NCBI RefSeq assembly: GCF_003025615.1
Contig: NZ_PYMJ01000004.1
Span: 62,001-126,000, forward strand
Source of the DNA: Photobacterium frigidiphilum
GTDB taxonomy: Bacteria > Pseudomonadota > Gammaproteobacteria > Enterobacterales > Vibrionaceae
Reading direction: 5' to 3'
Length of the DNA: 64,000 nucleotides
Program-made: the position numbers and the translations under genes
The notes under the pieces: generated by a model
Database searches by the model: none
What the model was told of the DNA's origin: nothing
What the model saw: only the letters and a program-made list of their open reading frames with translations
Shown: positions 17,002-25,304 of the stretch, piece by piece
Layout of the letters: each line of letters starts with the position of its first letter
Position numbering within the stretch: position 1 is the first letter of the stretch

Positions 17002-18179
17002 TGAAGTTATCTCAAATTGCTGGGTTAGTGGCAGTGAGTATGGCTCTCGCTGGGTGTCAGAGTAGCAAAAGTAATCAAACTTATGCTGTAGAGAGTAATG
17101 CCGGTAACTCTTCGTTAATTATTGGCAAATCAGCTCATGATTTTAAGAACGAAGATATTGAAGTTCCTGCGTATTTTAATACGCAGGGGCTACAGTTTTG
17201 TTCTTATGAGGCGGATGAAAAAGATCAACGCTGCCCATTAGCTAAAAAGACTATCCGTCTTTATTTTGGTGATGTGCAAACAGACGTTAGCTCAACGCTA
17301 AAAGGCCAATCTGCAGATGTTTTTAATGCTATGCACTCCAATATTGGTAAGTTCCAGACGAAAGCATTGGAAAATACGCTTGAAAACCAGTTTGCTGGTG
17401 TGAACCGCTTCCGAATTGTGACGCGTGATACACAGTCTGTGAATGCTGCCATGGAAGAAATTCTGGCAGATGAAGGCGCAGTTAATGTTGCTAAGAAAGC
17501 GGGTAGCCGCAGTAAGTTGTCTACCGATTACATCATGAAAGTGGATGTATTAAAAACGGGTGACATGTTGTTTGGTTCAACTCAGTCACTTTTTCAAACA
17601 TCAATTGAAATGACTACGGGTGTAATAGACCCATACACGCGTGAAAAGCTGAGTTACCCAAATATCGGTAAGATCCGTGTATCTAATTTCGATGTGCGCG
17701 ATAAAGAAAGTTACACCACTGTGATTGCTAACGGTGACTACTACCGTGGTTTCAATTACACCAGTGGTAAAGATGTTGATGCAGTATTGAATGAAATGTC
17801 TTCTCGTGGCTTTGATATTATGCTGACGCGTTTGCTGAAAGAAATGCCAGCAACAGCACAAGTTATGGGTATTAAAGGTGACCGTATTTCATTAGATCGC
17901 GGCCAAAATGCCGGTGTATTGCCGAATGAAACTATGGTGGTATTTGAGTACAGTGCTGGTTTTGTGGAGCCAATTGGTGTCGCAACGGTAAATCCTAGCC
18001 AGCAGAGTGCACAAGGAAAAATTGTGCGCTGGAAGAATAGTCAGTTAGCTGATCAAGTTAAAGATGAAGCAGAAGCTGGTATTTACCGTCCTGATCGCCA
18101 ACGTCGCATCTTTGCTGTTAGCGTGGGTGTTCCAATGGAATTCATGAAGGAACGAAGCACATGGGCACAAAAAGGTTAA
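17001..18179 (+). CDS. Lipoprotein with CsgG-like and FlgT-C-like parts, operon gene 3
   Basis: 392 residues. Lipobox ALAGC (Cys about residue 19), followed by Gln, again predicting outer-membrane sorting. A middle region (KTIRLYFGDVQTDVSSTLKG ... FRIVTRDTQSVNAAMEEI) has the strand-helix-strand plan of CsgG/TolB-N-like domains. The C-terminal part (MGIKGDRISLDRGQNAGVLP, then ETMVVFE) resembles the SH3-like C-terminal domain of the flagellar H-ring protein FlgT. The fold assignment is pattern-based. It overlaps gene 4 by 19 bases. Confidence 0.6.
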   Translation: MKLSQIAGLVAVSMALAGCQSSKSNQTYAVESNAGNSSLIIGKSAHDFKNEDIEVPAYFNTQGLQFCSYEADEKDQRCPLAKKTIRLYFGDVQTDVSSTLKGQSADVFNAMHSNIGKFQTKALENTLENQFAGVNRFRIVTRDTQSVNAAMEEILADEGAVNVAKKAGSRSKLSTDYIMKVDVLKTGDMLFGSTQSLFQTSIEMTTGVIDPYTREKLSYPNIGKIRVSNFDVRDKESYTTVIANGDYYRGFNYTSGKDVDAVLNEMSSRGFDIMLTRLLKEMPATAQVMGIKGDRISLDRGQNAGVLPNETMVVFEYSAGFVEPIGVATVNPSQQSAQGKIVRWKNSQLADQVKDEAEAGIYRPDRQRRIFAVSVGVPMEFMKERSTWAQKG

Positions 18180-19558
18180 CTCAAGGCATTGCCCTAAGTA
18201 CCTTATTTGTATGCTTGTCGTCTTCCGCATTGGAACTTGATAAGAGCCAGCTGACGCTGGCTCTTTCCGAACAAGGCTGTGCGTATGGACGCGGGGCACT
18301 AGCAATAGAGGCTGCTAAAGCTGAAGGTTTAAACAACCTTCGGCTATTTTTACAGGGAGAGGTCTCGTTTTCATTAACGACAGATGACTCTCTTTTACTC
18401 GATGAGCAGTTCAATCAAGAAACGCGTGATTTACTTATTTCTGGCATTGCACAAGGTAATGTTCGTGCTGATTTTGGTCAGCCAGAAATTCAAGGTGATG
18501 ATACCTGTGTTACGGTTCGGCTTCAGCCTCCCGCATCAGAATTATCAAATGGTGATGATGGCATCGATTGGGCAGATTCACCCACTATCTCATTGGTTGT
18601 AATCGGTGAAGGGAAAAGTGATAGCAAATCAGGCTTAAGTGCGCGTCAGGCAGCAGAGCAAGACGCTTTTCGCCGTGCAGTTAGCCAAGCCCTCGGCGTA
18701 ATGGTGAAGTCAGGTTATTTGCAGCAGGCTTATTCCAATATGTCGGCGAGCACGAACAGTGATGACTTTAATTTAGAAGAAGTTACTCGCCAATCGTTAT
18801 CGTTGCAATCTCAAGGTATGATCTCAAGCTGGAATGAGATATCCAATAAACAACTAGATAACGGACTGTTTGCGGTCACTTTGGATATCACTGTCGAGCG
18901 ACAGAAAATGGAAGACAAAGTCGCTCAATTGATCAAAAGTCTTGGGCAACCCTCGGTGTATATCAATGCTCAATTGCCTGCGGTGAAAAGCTCGTTTGCT
19001 GAAGCTCTCGCAAACATGGGGTTTGACTTATCACCGTATCCTGCGCAATCAAGCATTATTATTGATGTGAAAGAAACCAAAAAAGTGACACCGTCTGGTC
19101 TTCAGCTTGAACTTATTGCTGTTGTTCGCGATCGCGCTGGTAACCAATACGGTACGTGGCGAAATGATCCGACATTCATGACATTGCCTAACAAAGCTGG
19201 AATGTTGAATCAACTGGCAGCTGTTCACCTTGCTGTCGAGAGTAACCAGCAAGCGATTAAGTTTAAACTGCATGATTCTGCACAAAAAATGGCAATGCGT
19301 GGTGGGCCAGTTAGAGAAATTATTTTCTCTAAACGTGCTGCAGGTCAGCAAGGGCAGTTATTCACCTTGCTCAGTGCAATTAATGGTGTGTCAGATATCA
19401 AAATGACGAAAAAATCTGACAAAGTCGTGGTTCAGTTGCGGTCGTTAAATAATGCTAATGATCTTGCTCAATACATTGAACCCACACTGCGAATTCATCA
19501 GCCTAAATACACCTCAAAGCTTAACGTTCTGAATGAATATCAGATCAACGTACTTTAA
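18161..19558 (+). CDS. Exported protein with FlgT-N/LPP20-like segment, operon gene 4
   Basis: 465 residues with a signal peptide (about 1-23) but no lipobox. At about 147-245 it has IGEGKSDSKSGLSARQAAEQ, then DAFRRAVSQALGVMVKS and finally GLFAVTLDITVERQKM. This is the arrangement of the FlgT N-terminal domain: glycine strand, Ala/Arg-rich helix, then a closing strand. The C-terminal third has an alternating pattern ending in VSDIKMTKKSDKVVVQLRSL that resembles a small ring-building domain. The start overlaps gene 3 by 19 bases. Location periplasmic, function unknown. Confidence 0.6.
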   Translation: MGTKRLTQGIALSTLFVCLSSSALELDKSQLTLALSEQGCAYGRGALAIEAAKAEGLNNLRLFLQGEVSFSLTTDDSLLLDEQFNQETRDLLISGIAQGNVRADFGQPEIQGDDTCVTVRLQPPASELSNGDDGIDWADSPTISLVVIGEGKSDSKSGLSARQAAEQDAFRRAVSQALGVMVKSGYLQQAYSNMSASTNSDDFNLEEVTRQSLSLQSQGMISSWNEISNKQLDNGLFAVTLDITVERQKMEDKVAQLIKSLGQPSVYINAQLPAVKSSFAEALANMGFDLSPYPAQSSIIIDVKETKKVTPSGLQLELIAVVRDRAGNQYGTWRNDPTFMTLPNKAGMLNQLAAVHLAVESNQQAIKFKLHDSAQKMAMRGGPVREIIFSKRAAGQQGQLFTLLSAINGVSDIKMTKKSDKVVVQLRSLNNANDLAQYIEPTLRIHQPKYTSKLNVLNEYQINVL

Positions 19559-19572
19559 AAATAGGATTTACC

Positions 19573-20874
19573 ATGTTTAAGAAAACATTGTTGGCACTAG
19601 TGCTAGCGACAACCTTTAGTGCTGCTCATGCAGACGTTGATTTTGATCTTAATGATCTAGTTCCTGCAACCGCCTCAGCGGAAGAATCTCAAGCTGTTGA
19701 TACAACAGCTGTAAAAGAAGTCGACGGTCTTATTATTGCAGATGACCCGAAAGCGGCAGTCTTGGTCGCTCATCAAAGCTTGATGGAAGACGAGGGTGAT
19801 GGCGTAAAAATGATTGCGGTAAGCTCAGGTGTCGGTATTCTTTCGACGGGTTCGGGTAGTTACAATGTTTATGAAAACCGTAACGCATCACTCTTATCTA
19901 AGCGTCAAGCCTATGTTAAAGCTCTACAGATTGCGAAAAAGCAGCTAGTAGAGAACTTGGAAGGAATGAAAAATAAGTGTGACACCATGGTGGATGAATC
20001 AATGAGAACGATTGATTCTGGTATTGAAAGTACCGCAAATACTGCAAGCAAGATGGCTGAGAGCTGTTCAGAGTCGGTAGATGGTGCAATTGCTGGTTAT
20101 GTGACTTTTGATGTATTCGATGATCCAACAGAGCAGTTTGTTCGTGTTAGCTTGATTTCTACACCTAAAACACGTGAGCTAACAAAACGTCAAGTGGGTG
20201 CCTTAACGCAAACAACGGCACCTAATGTGATCTTTAAGCAAATTATTGATGATCTTCAGGCGGGTATTATGCCACCTGTTGGCGCAAAAGTGATTACCAA
20301 TCCTGATAGTGGTGAGTCTTACGTGATGGGCTTTGGTTCATCAATTATTCGCCATAATAAAAATAAGAACGTTCAGCGAAAATTGTTATCAGCGGCAAAA
20401 TCACAATCTCAAACCAAAGCTCGCAATGCGCTTATTGCCACGATGCAAGGTGATAAAGTGTATTGGGAAGGTAGCTCTGATGAAATGCAAAGTGAAGGCA
20501 ATAAGCAGTTTGATTTCCACCCAGATACGTTAGATCCAAAACAAGTCCAAGTGCTTGGTGAAGAACAGCATGAGTTCATTAATCAGTTCAAGCAAACTGA
20601 TTCTTATAGAACGATTGCGGCAGGTAAAGTACCACCGGGTGTGTCGGTTAAAACGTTCAAGACCAGCGATGGCGATTGGATGTTAGCTGTTGCCATATAC
20701 TCACCATCAATGGAGGCTGTAGCAACAAAAGCAGCAGCAGAAAATAAGCAACGGGTACGTGAAGGTAAAACAGCGGGTACAGGCCACAAAATAGGCACTA
20801 CGGGTGGCTTGACTGATAGTGGTAGCAATACTCAAGGCCCATCTGGGCAGGTAAGCAATGTCAATGATCTGTAA
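19573..20874 (+). CDS. Exported protein of unknown family, operon gene 5
   Basis: 433 residues, signal peptide cleaved near AAHAD (about residue 20). SVGILSTGSG-type glycine strand and RNASLLSKRQAYVKALQIAK (about 100) repeat the glycine-strand-plus-Ala/Lys-helix pattern of genes 1 and 4. The C-terminus is low-complexity, rich in Gly, Thr and Ser, and likely flexible. It overlaps gene 6 by 17 bases. I recognise no named family with confidence. Confidence 0.55.
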   Translation: MFKKTLLALVLATTFSAAHADVDFDLNDLVPATASAEESQAVDTTAVKEVDGLIIADDPKAAVLVAHQSLMEDEGDGVKMIAVSSGVGILSTGSGSYNVYENRNASLLSKRQAYVKALQIAKKQLVENLEGMKNKCDTMVDESMRTIDSGIESTANTASKMAESCSESVDGAIAGYVTFDVFDDPTEQFVRVSLISTPKTRELTKRQVGALTQTTAPNVIFKQIIDDLQAGIMPPVGAKVITNPDSGESYVMGFGSSIIRHNKNKNVQRKLLSAAKSQSQTKARNALIATMQGDKVYWEGSSDEMQSEGNKQFDFHPDTLDPKQVQVLGEEQHEFINQFKQTDSYRTIAAGKVPPGVSVKTFKTSDGDWMLAVAIYSPSMEAVATKAAAENKQRVREGKTAGTGHKIGTTGGLTDSGSNTQGPSGQVSNVNDL

Positions 20875-21622
20875 TTACAGAGCATTATTGTTGGCAGGCG
20901 CATTTAGCCTGCCAACAATGGCTAATGAGGCGGTAATTTGGGAGTTTGCCGGTACCACCTATACGGTACAAGGGCATTCATCGAATTATACGGTAGATGC
21001 CGTAAGAACCTCGGAATTATCAACAAACCAGATAAAATCCCTCTGCAGAAAGGGGTTGGGTTTACCGTTACGAGCAGAATACGAAGATGAGTTGATTGTA
21101 AAAGGTGTGATAAACGAACGTTTTTCTAGCTGGCCTCTTACCAACTTGAAGTATGAATTAGCAGATATTCGCTATTCTGATGTAAGCCGTACCTCTGCCA
21201 CTTGTTCTGCCACACTTACCGATAGTGGGAAAGTAACGAACTTGAAAACAACGGCATTAAGCTATGCCGTCGCGTACTACACGACCAAGCAATATGATGC
21301 ACTAAAACAAATGCTACCTTACGTAATGAAACAGCCTGCCATCGCAATGGATGGGGCGGGATTAGTGACGTTGCTACTCAGTCAACAAGACATAAAGAAA
21401 GCACAAGCATATTTCGAGCATTATGTTGATGTCGCAGCGGTGAAGAATGACAGCATCAAATTGTGGCTAGCGCAATGGCAGCAAGATATTGATCTATCAC
21501 AGAGTATATCAATTGCTAAACAGTGCCAAAGTTCTGCGTGCCAACAACTCTTAATACAACTTGAAGAAATGATAGCAGAGCAAGAACAAGATTCTGCTGG
21601 TGATTTATCGTCATATTTCTAG
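20858..21622 (+). CDS. Exported protein, operon gene 6
   Basis: 254 residues starting inside the end of gene 5 (17-base overlap). The signal peptide ends around SLPTMANEA. Four Cys are present in the mature part (CRKGLG, ATCSATL, CQSSACQQ), compatible with periplasmic disulphides. The C-terminal half is helical and somewhat TPR-like (SYAVAYYTTKQYDALKQMLP ... LLSQQDIKKAQAYFEHYV), reminiscent of SEL1/TPR scaffolds. No catalytic motif. Likely a periplasmic adaptor in the same assembly. Confidence 0.55.
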   Translation: MSMICNYRALLLAGAFSLPTMANEAVIWEFAGTTYTVQGHSSNYTVDAVRTSELSTNQIKSLCRKGLGLPLRAEYEDELIVKGVINERFSSWPLTNLKYELADIRYSDVSRTSATCSATLTDSGKVTNLKTTALSYAVAYYTTKQYDALKQMLPYVMKQPAIAMDGAGLVTLLLSQQDIKKAQAYFEHYVDVAAVKNDSIKLWLAQWQQDIDLSQSISIAKQCQSSACQQLLIQLEEMIAEQEQDSAGDLSSYF

Positions 21623-21649
21623 TGCTTCTCAATAAGGAAATCCCTATTT

Positions 21650-22981
21650 ATGAAATTTAGACATGGTGTATTGGCTGTCGCTATCAATGTTTTTTTAATG
21701 GGTAATGTTCATGCTAATGATCCTTTTGCTGAATTGGATCAAGAAGTAGGGCAATTAACGGCCGACCACACAGAAGAGTTTACTCAGTGGTATGCCAACC
21801 ATATTAAAGAATTTAATCAGTGGCAAATGGCTTATTTGCAAGAGTGGGATAAGCAAAAGGAAGACGCTTTAAATGATTGGGGAGATGCCAAAACCGATTC
21901 GCAAGATGTGATTGTTGTTTACGATACGAAGAATGCATCGCGCACGGTTATTGATCTCGAAAACGGCGAAATTACAATTAATTATAAACTGCCGCAATCA
22001 GAGACAGCGACCTCAAAAACATCACAGCAAACAGCTGCTGAATTGGTAATCATTAATCAAGTAATAGAAAAAAATAACCAACTTTGGCAAGATGTCGGCA
22101 TTACCGAACCTGTAAAGGCGACCCCGCAACAGGTTGAAGTTAAAGATATAGAGTTAGATCAAAAAGAGCTGGCTAAGGTTAAGCAAGAAATAAAAGCGCA
22201 GACAGATCGGCAGATGAGTCAACTTGATATATATGTTGATCAAGACTCACAGCAATTGTTAGCTGAAAAACAAAAAGCGAAATTGCTAGAAGATCAAAAG
22301 CAGATCATGAAGGCAAATGAAGCGAAACGATTGGCTAAACTTGAGCAAAACTTTAGTCAATCTGAAGTGAAGTTCCAGCGTTCTTCTGCACAGATTGTTG
22401 AATATAAAACCAAGATCCCAAGTACCGCTATATCAAAGCGCGCTCAGAATTACATGCCTTATATTTATGCAGAAAGTGAAAAACGTGAATTACCTGCTCC
22501 ACTGGTATTAGCGATTATGCACACTGAATCGCACTTTAACCCGAAAGCAAAATCACATGTGCCAGCTTATGGTTTGATGCAAATTGTGCCGACTACAGCA
22601 GGGCATGATGTTAATAAACTTTACCGTGGTAAAGATAAGCCAATGAAAGAGAATGAGCTTTATAACCCGAAAATTAATATTGAAACGGGAACGGCTTATC
22701 TAAAAATATTGGAAAGTCGTTATTTACGCGGTATCGATAATCCACAGAGTGCGACATATGCCATTATCGCGGCTTACAACACCGGTTCTGGCAATGTTGC
22801 GAAAGCATTTGGTGAAAGAAGTGTAAGAGCTGCCGTAAAGAAGATCAATACGATGAGCTCAGAGCAGGTTTATCAGCATTTACTTGCAAATTTGCCGTAT
22901 AAAGAAACACGTAATTATCTGAAAAAAGTAAATAAAGTAATGCAGAGTTATCAGCAGCATCAAACTTATACAATGATTTAA
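21650..22981 (+). CDS. MltC-like lytic transglycosylase, operon gene 7
   Basis: 443 residues with a signal peptide (about 1-23). The N-terminal half resembles the MltC accessory domain (DVIVVYDTKNASRTVIDLEN) and contains coiled coil. The C-terminal half is a family 1 SLT domain: the catalytic Glu lies in MHTESHFNPKAKS (about residue 290), followed by AYGLMQIVP and IIAAYNTGSGNVAKAF. It cuts peptidoglycan glycan strands, forming 1,6-anhydro-MurNAc. Unlike MltC it has no lipobox, so it is soluble periplasmic. Its place in this operon suggests it opens the wall for assembly of the other products. Confidence 0.85.
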   Translation: MKFRHGVLAVAINVFLMGNVHANDPFAELDQEVGQLTADHTEEFTQWYANHIKEFNQWQMAYLQEWDKQKEDALNDWGDAKTDSQDVIVVYDTKNASRTVIDLENGEITINYKLPQSETATSKTSQQTAAELVIINQVIEKNNQLWQDVGITEPVKATPQQVEVKDIELDQKELAKVKQEIKAQTDRQMSQLDIYVDQDSQQLLAEKQKAKLLEDQKQIMKANEAKRLAKLEQNFSQSEVKFQRSSAQIVEYKTKIPSTAISKRAQNYMPYIYAESEKRELPAPLVLAIMHTESHFNPKAKSHVPAYGLMQIVPTTAGHDVNKLYRGKDKPMKENELYNPKINIETGTAYLKILESRYLRGIDNPQSATYAIIAAYNTGSGNVAKAFGERSVRAAVKKINTMSSEQVYQHLLANLPYKETRNYLKKVNKVMQSYQQHQTYTMI

Positions 22982-22993
22982 TAAGGGCACATA

Positions 22994-23629
22994 ATGAATA
23001 AAAAAATACTATCAGCTGCGGTTCTAGCCGTGCTTTTAACTGGGTGTGCAACAGAGTCAGCTCAGGTTACTCAACAGCCAGAGACCAATATACCATCAGT
23101 AAATAGCTCACAGGCAATGCCTGCGTGGGTGTTTAATCCGTCATCTGCAAATGGCTTTGCCGCTTCGAATTGTGTAACAGCTTCAGGCAATTTCTCGGTT
23201 GACCGTAATCATGTGGTATCACTGACGCGTAATACATTGGCTCAGAATATGGATTTGAAAGCTAACGTATTAGAAAAAACATATCAGAAGATGGATTCAG
23301 CGGCAGGTGTATCTACAACAGGTACGTCGTTTGAACAAATAGCGAAACAGATCACAAGCGTGTCTTTGCAAAAAAGTCAAGTAGAGCAGATCGCGTTAGT
23401 GAAAATTTCTGGTATTGATCAGGTGTGTGCATTGGTAACCATGCCAAAAATGGAAAGTGAAAAGTTGTTCAATAACATGGTTGAAACTAACACTGCGATT
23501 GATCCAACTGATAAAGCAGCGTTATACAAAGAATTCATGAGTCAGAAGACAACAAAAGAACTGGAAAATCAAGTGAATACGTTGTCTGAAGTTACAGATG
23601 TTACTGCACCAGTGGCGAAAGAATCTTAA
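22994..23629 (+). CDS. LPP20-family lipoprotein, operon gene 8
   Basis: 211 residues with lipobox LLTGC (Cys about residue 18). PAWVFNPSSANGFAASNCVT and the following helix (SLTRNTLAQNMDLKANVLEK) match the LPP20 family, named after a Helicobacter outer-membrane lipoprotein linked to flagella. Twelve bases separate it from gene 7. No gene follows closely, so it ends the operon. Localisation is predicted to be the outer membrane (Ala at +2). Confidence 0.7.
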   Translation: MNKKILSAAVLAVLLTGCATESAQVTQQPETNIPSVNSSQAMPAWVFNPSSANGFAASNCVTASGNFSVDRNHVVSLTRNTLAQNMDLKANVLEKTYQKMDSAAGVSTTGTSFEQIAKQITSVSLQKSQVEQIALVKISGIDQVCALVTMPKMESEKLFNNMVETNTAIDPTDKAALYKEFMSQKTTKELENQVNTLSEVTDVTAPVAKES

Positions 23630-23807
23630 ACATAGCTTATATGTTGTCTCTTCTATTTTGTTTTGAGAAAAGTGAGATAGAGGAGGCTAAATTCAGCTTT
23701 TATGTTTCAATATCTGCATATAAAAACCGAGAGAAATACGTCTTATATCAATGATTGAATATTCCCGCTCTTCTAAACTAACGGAAATATTCCCATTATT
23801 TTAGATT

Positions 23808-24083
23808 ATGACCCAAACTGATATTAAACAAATTATCGCTAGTTTTACTTCAATAGAGCAAGCGTTAGAGTATTTTGATATAGGCTTTGATAGCCGCTTT
23901 ATCGATGAATACCGTACAGTGTTAGTGAAACGCTTTAATGGGTATTTGTTACTTGAAAAGCCAGATGATTGGTTTTCAGCCCGTCGCGCACTTAAAAGTG
24001 CTTATTGCAAAGTACAGCGAAGCCGTCTAGATCCTCACTCTCGTTCAGCTTGTCGAGGGTGTACGTCGTGTCAGCGTCGTTGA
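23808..24083 (+). CDS. NifW-like small protein
   Basis: 91 residues. The segment FTSIEQALEYFDIGFDSRFI and VLVKRFNGYLL follow the NifW (nitrogenase-stabilising/protective protein) pattern of a SSxEExxExxxxxYD helix and a LKRFxxYL helix. The C-terminus adds CRGCTSC, a Cys cluster not typical of NifW, which could bind metal. No nitrogenase genes are in the window, so a nitrogenase role is unlikely. Homologues in non-fixing vibrios are of unknown function. Confidence 0.55.
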   Translation: MTQTDIKQIIASFTSIEQALEYFDIGFDSRFIDEYRTVLVKRFNGYLLLEKPDDWFSARRALKSAYCKVQRSRLDPHSRSACRGCTSCQRR

Positions 24084-24143
24084 ATAGGGCAGTATTGATA
24101 TGAATATGGGAAAACTAGGCCGCAATCTGCGGCACTATAGTCA

Positions 24144-24326
24144 TCATAAGGTTTCAGCTAATAGATCGACTAGCTCGCTTTCTGTTGTTGGCATTTTAGC
24201 GAGTTCAATATTGGAAGAAGCTCCACCTTTTAGCATGTAGGCAGTAGTAGTACAGTGATCGTGGTGAAACCATTTTCCATTTACACAAACATCTGTGTAA
24301 CATCTAGTGTCTTGTATTAATTTCAT
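24144..24326 (-). CDS. Small conserved-looking protein of unknown function
   Basis: 60 residues beginning MKLIQDTRCYTDVCVNGKWF. The ATG at 24326 has GAGAGG at a good distance; the upstream in-frame ATG does not. It contains a CxxxxC pair and two His pairs (FHHDHC), which may bind metal. Family not recognised. A near-consensus FNR box lies 65 bases upstream of its start. Confidence 0.5.
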   Translation of the reverse strand: MKLIQDTRCYTDVCVNGKWFHHDHCTTTAYMLKGGASSNIELAKMPTTESELVDLLAETL

Positions 24327-24390
24327 ACGAATACCTCTCAAATCAACCGTTAATCAATCATTAACATATCGTTAGGCACCTGTTATTAAA

Positions 24391-24404
24391 ATGATCTAAA
24401 TCAA
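24391..24404. promoter_or_regulatory. FNR-type binding site
   Basis: ATGATCTAAATCAA differs from the FNR consensus TTGAT-N4-ATCAA at one position. It is located 65 bases upstream of the minus-strand small gene (24326), where it could activate, and 301 bases upstream of the truncated haemoglobin gene on the plus strand. The remaining intergenic stretch (24405-24704) shows no other recognised element. Confidence 0.55.
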
Positions 24405-24704
24405 TTGCTGCGGTAGTTTACCTCTATAGTATTATCTTGAATGTCAGCTTTTTTGCGCTTGATTGGTTCAATGTGGCGCAACTTGTTGTGATTGGTATAT
24501 ATAAAGGACACCACCTCTAGATATTTATTAATTTAAAACTGATGTTGATTTAATAGCTTGATATTACTCGCATTTGTTATCTTTAAATTTAGATGGTTTC
24601 TCCTCGAAGTTGAGCGTTATTTTTATTGAAAGCGCTGAAATAAACCATAACGTGAACTATGATCTTTTTGACCCGTTATAAATTTGGTCACAGAGGAAAT
24701 CGTT

Positions 24705-25190
24705 ATGATTAAGAGTGTGCATAACCTAAAAGCAGTGCTTATTTTTGTTTTAACATCGTTTTTGGTCATTGGTTCAGTTTCTGCCGAAAGCAATACTAAA
24801 TCAGAACCATCTTCGCTATATAGCCGCTTGGGAGGGCTAGCGCCGATATCTGTAGTTGTTAGTGACTTTATAGACGTCGTAGTGCCTGATACTTTTCTTA
24901 ATAAAAATCCAGCAGTTCAAGCCACAAGGGCACATGTGCCAGCAGCATATTTGAAATATCGTGTAACGTCTATGGTGTGTAATGCGACTGGTGGCCCTTG
25001 CGAGTATCAAGGAAAAGGGATGAAAGAAGCACATGCGAATTTGAATATCACTGAACCGGAGTGGGATCGCATGGTTGTTCTTTTTAAGGAAGTACTAGCA
25101 AAGCATAAGGTTCCGGCAAAGGAATCTCAAGAGCTACTTGAAATTATTGGTTCAACCAAAGCTGATATTGTCGTTGTAAGCAGTAAGTAA
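24705..25190 (+). CDS. Exported group 1 truncated haemoglobin
   Basis: 161 residues. A signal peptide (about 1-27, FVLTSFLVIGSVSAES) precedes a group I truncated globin: SLYSRLGGLAPISVVVSDFI is the A/B-helix start, and GMKEAHANLNI carries the proximal haem-binding His (about residue 108). Export to the periplasm is unusual for this family, which generally handles O2/NO in the cytoplasm. Start ATG 24705 is chosen for its GAGGAAAT ribosome-binding site. Insertion CNATGGPCEY could form a disulphide. Confidence 0.85.
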   Translation: MIKSVHNLKAVLIFVLTSFLVIGSVSAESNTKSEPSSLYSRLGGLAPISVVVSDFIDVVVPDTFLNKNPAVQATRAHVPAAYLKYRVTSMVCNATGGPCEYQGKGMKEAHANLNITEPEWDRMVVLFKEVLAKHKVPAKESQELLEIIGSTKADIVVVSSK

Positions 25191-25304
25191 AACTTTAGCA
25201 AACAAGTAAAGGCAGTCGGGCGATGCCATCGTCTGCTGCCTTGCTATTATCGATTTCTTTGCGCAATTATCTGACCATTTACTTATCTAGTAATAATAAT
25301 ATTC

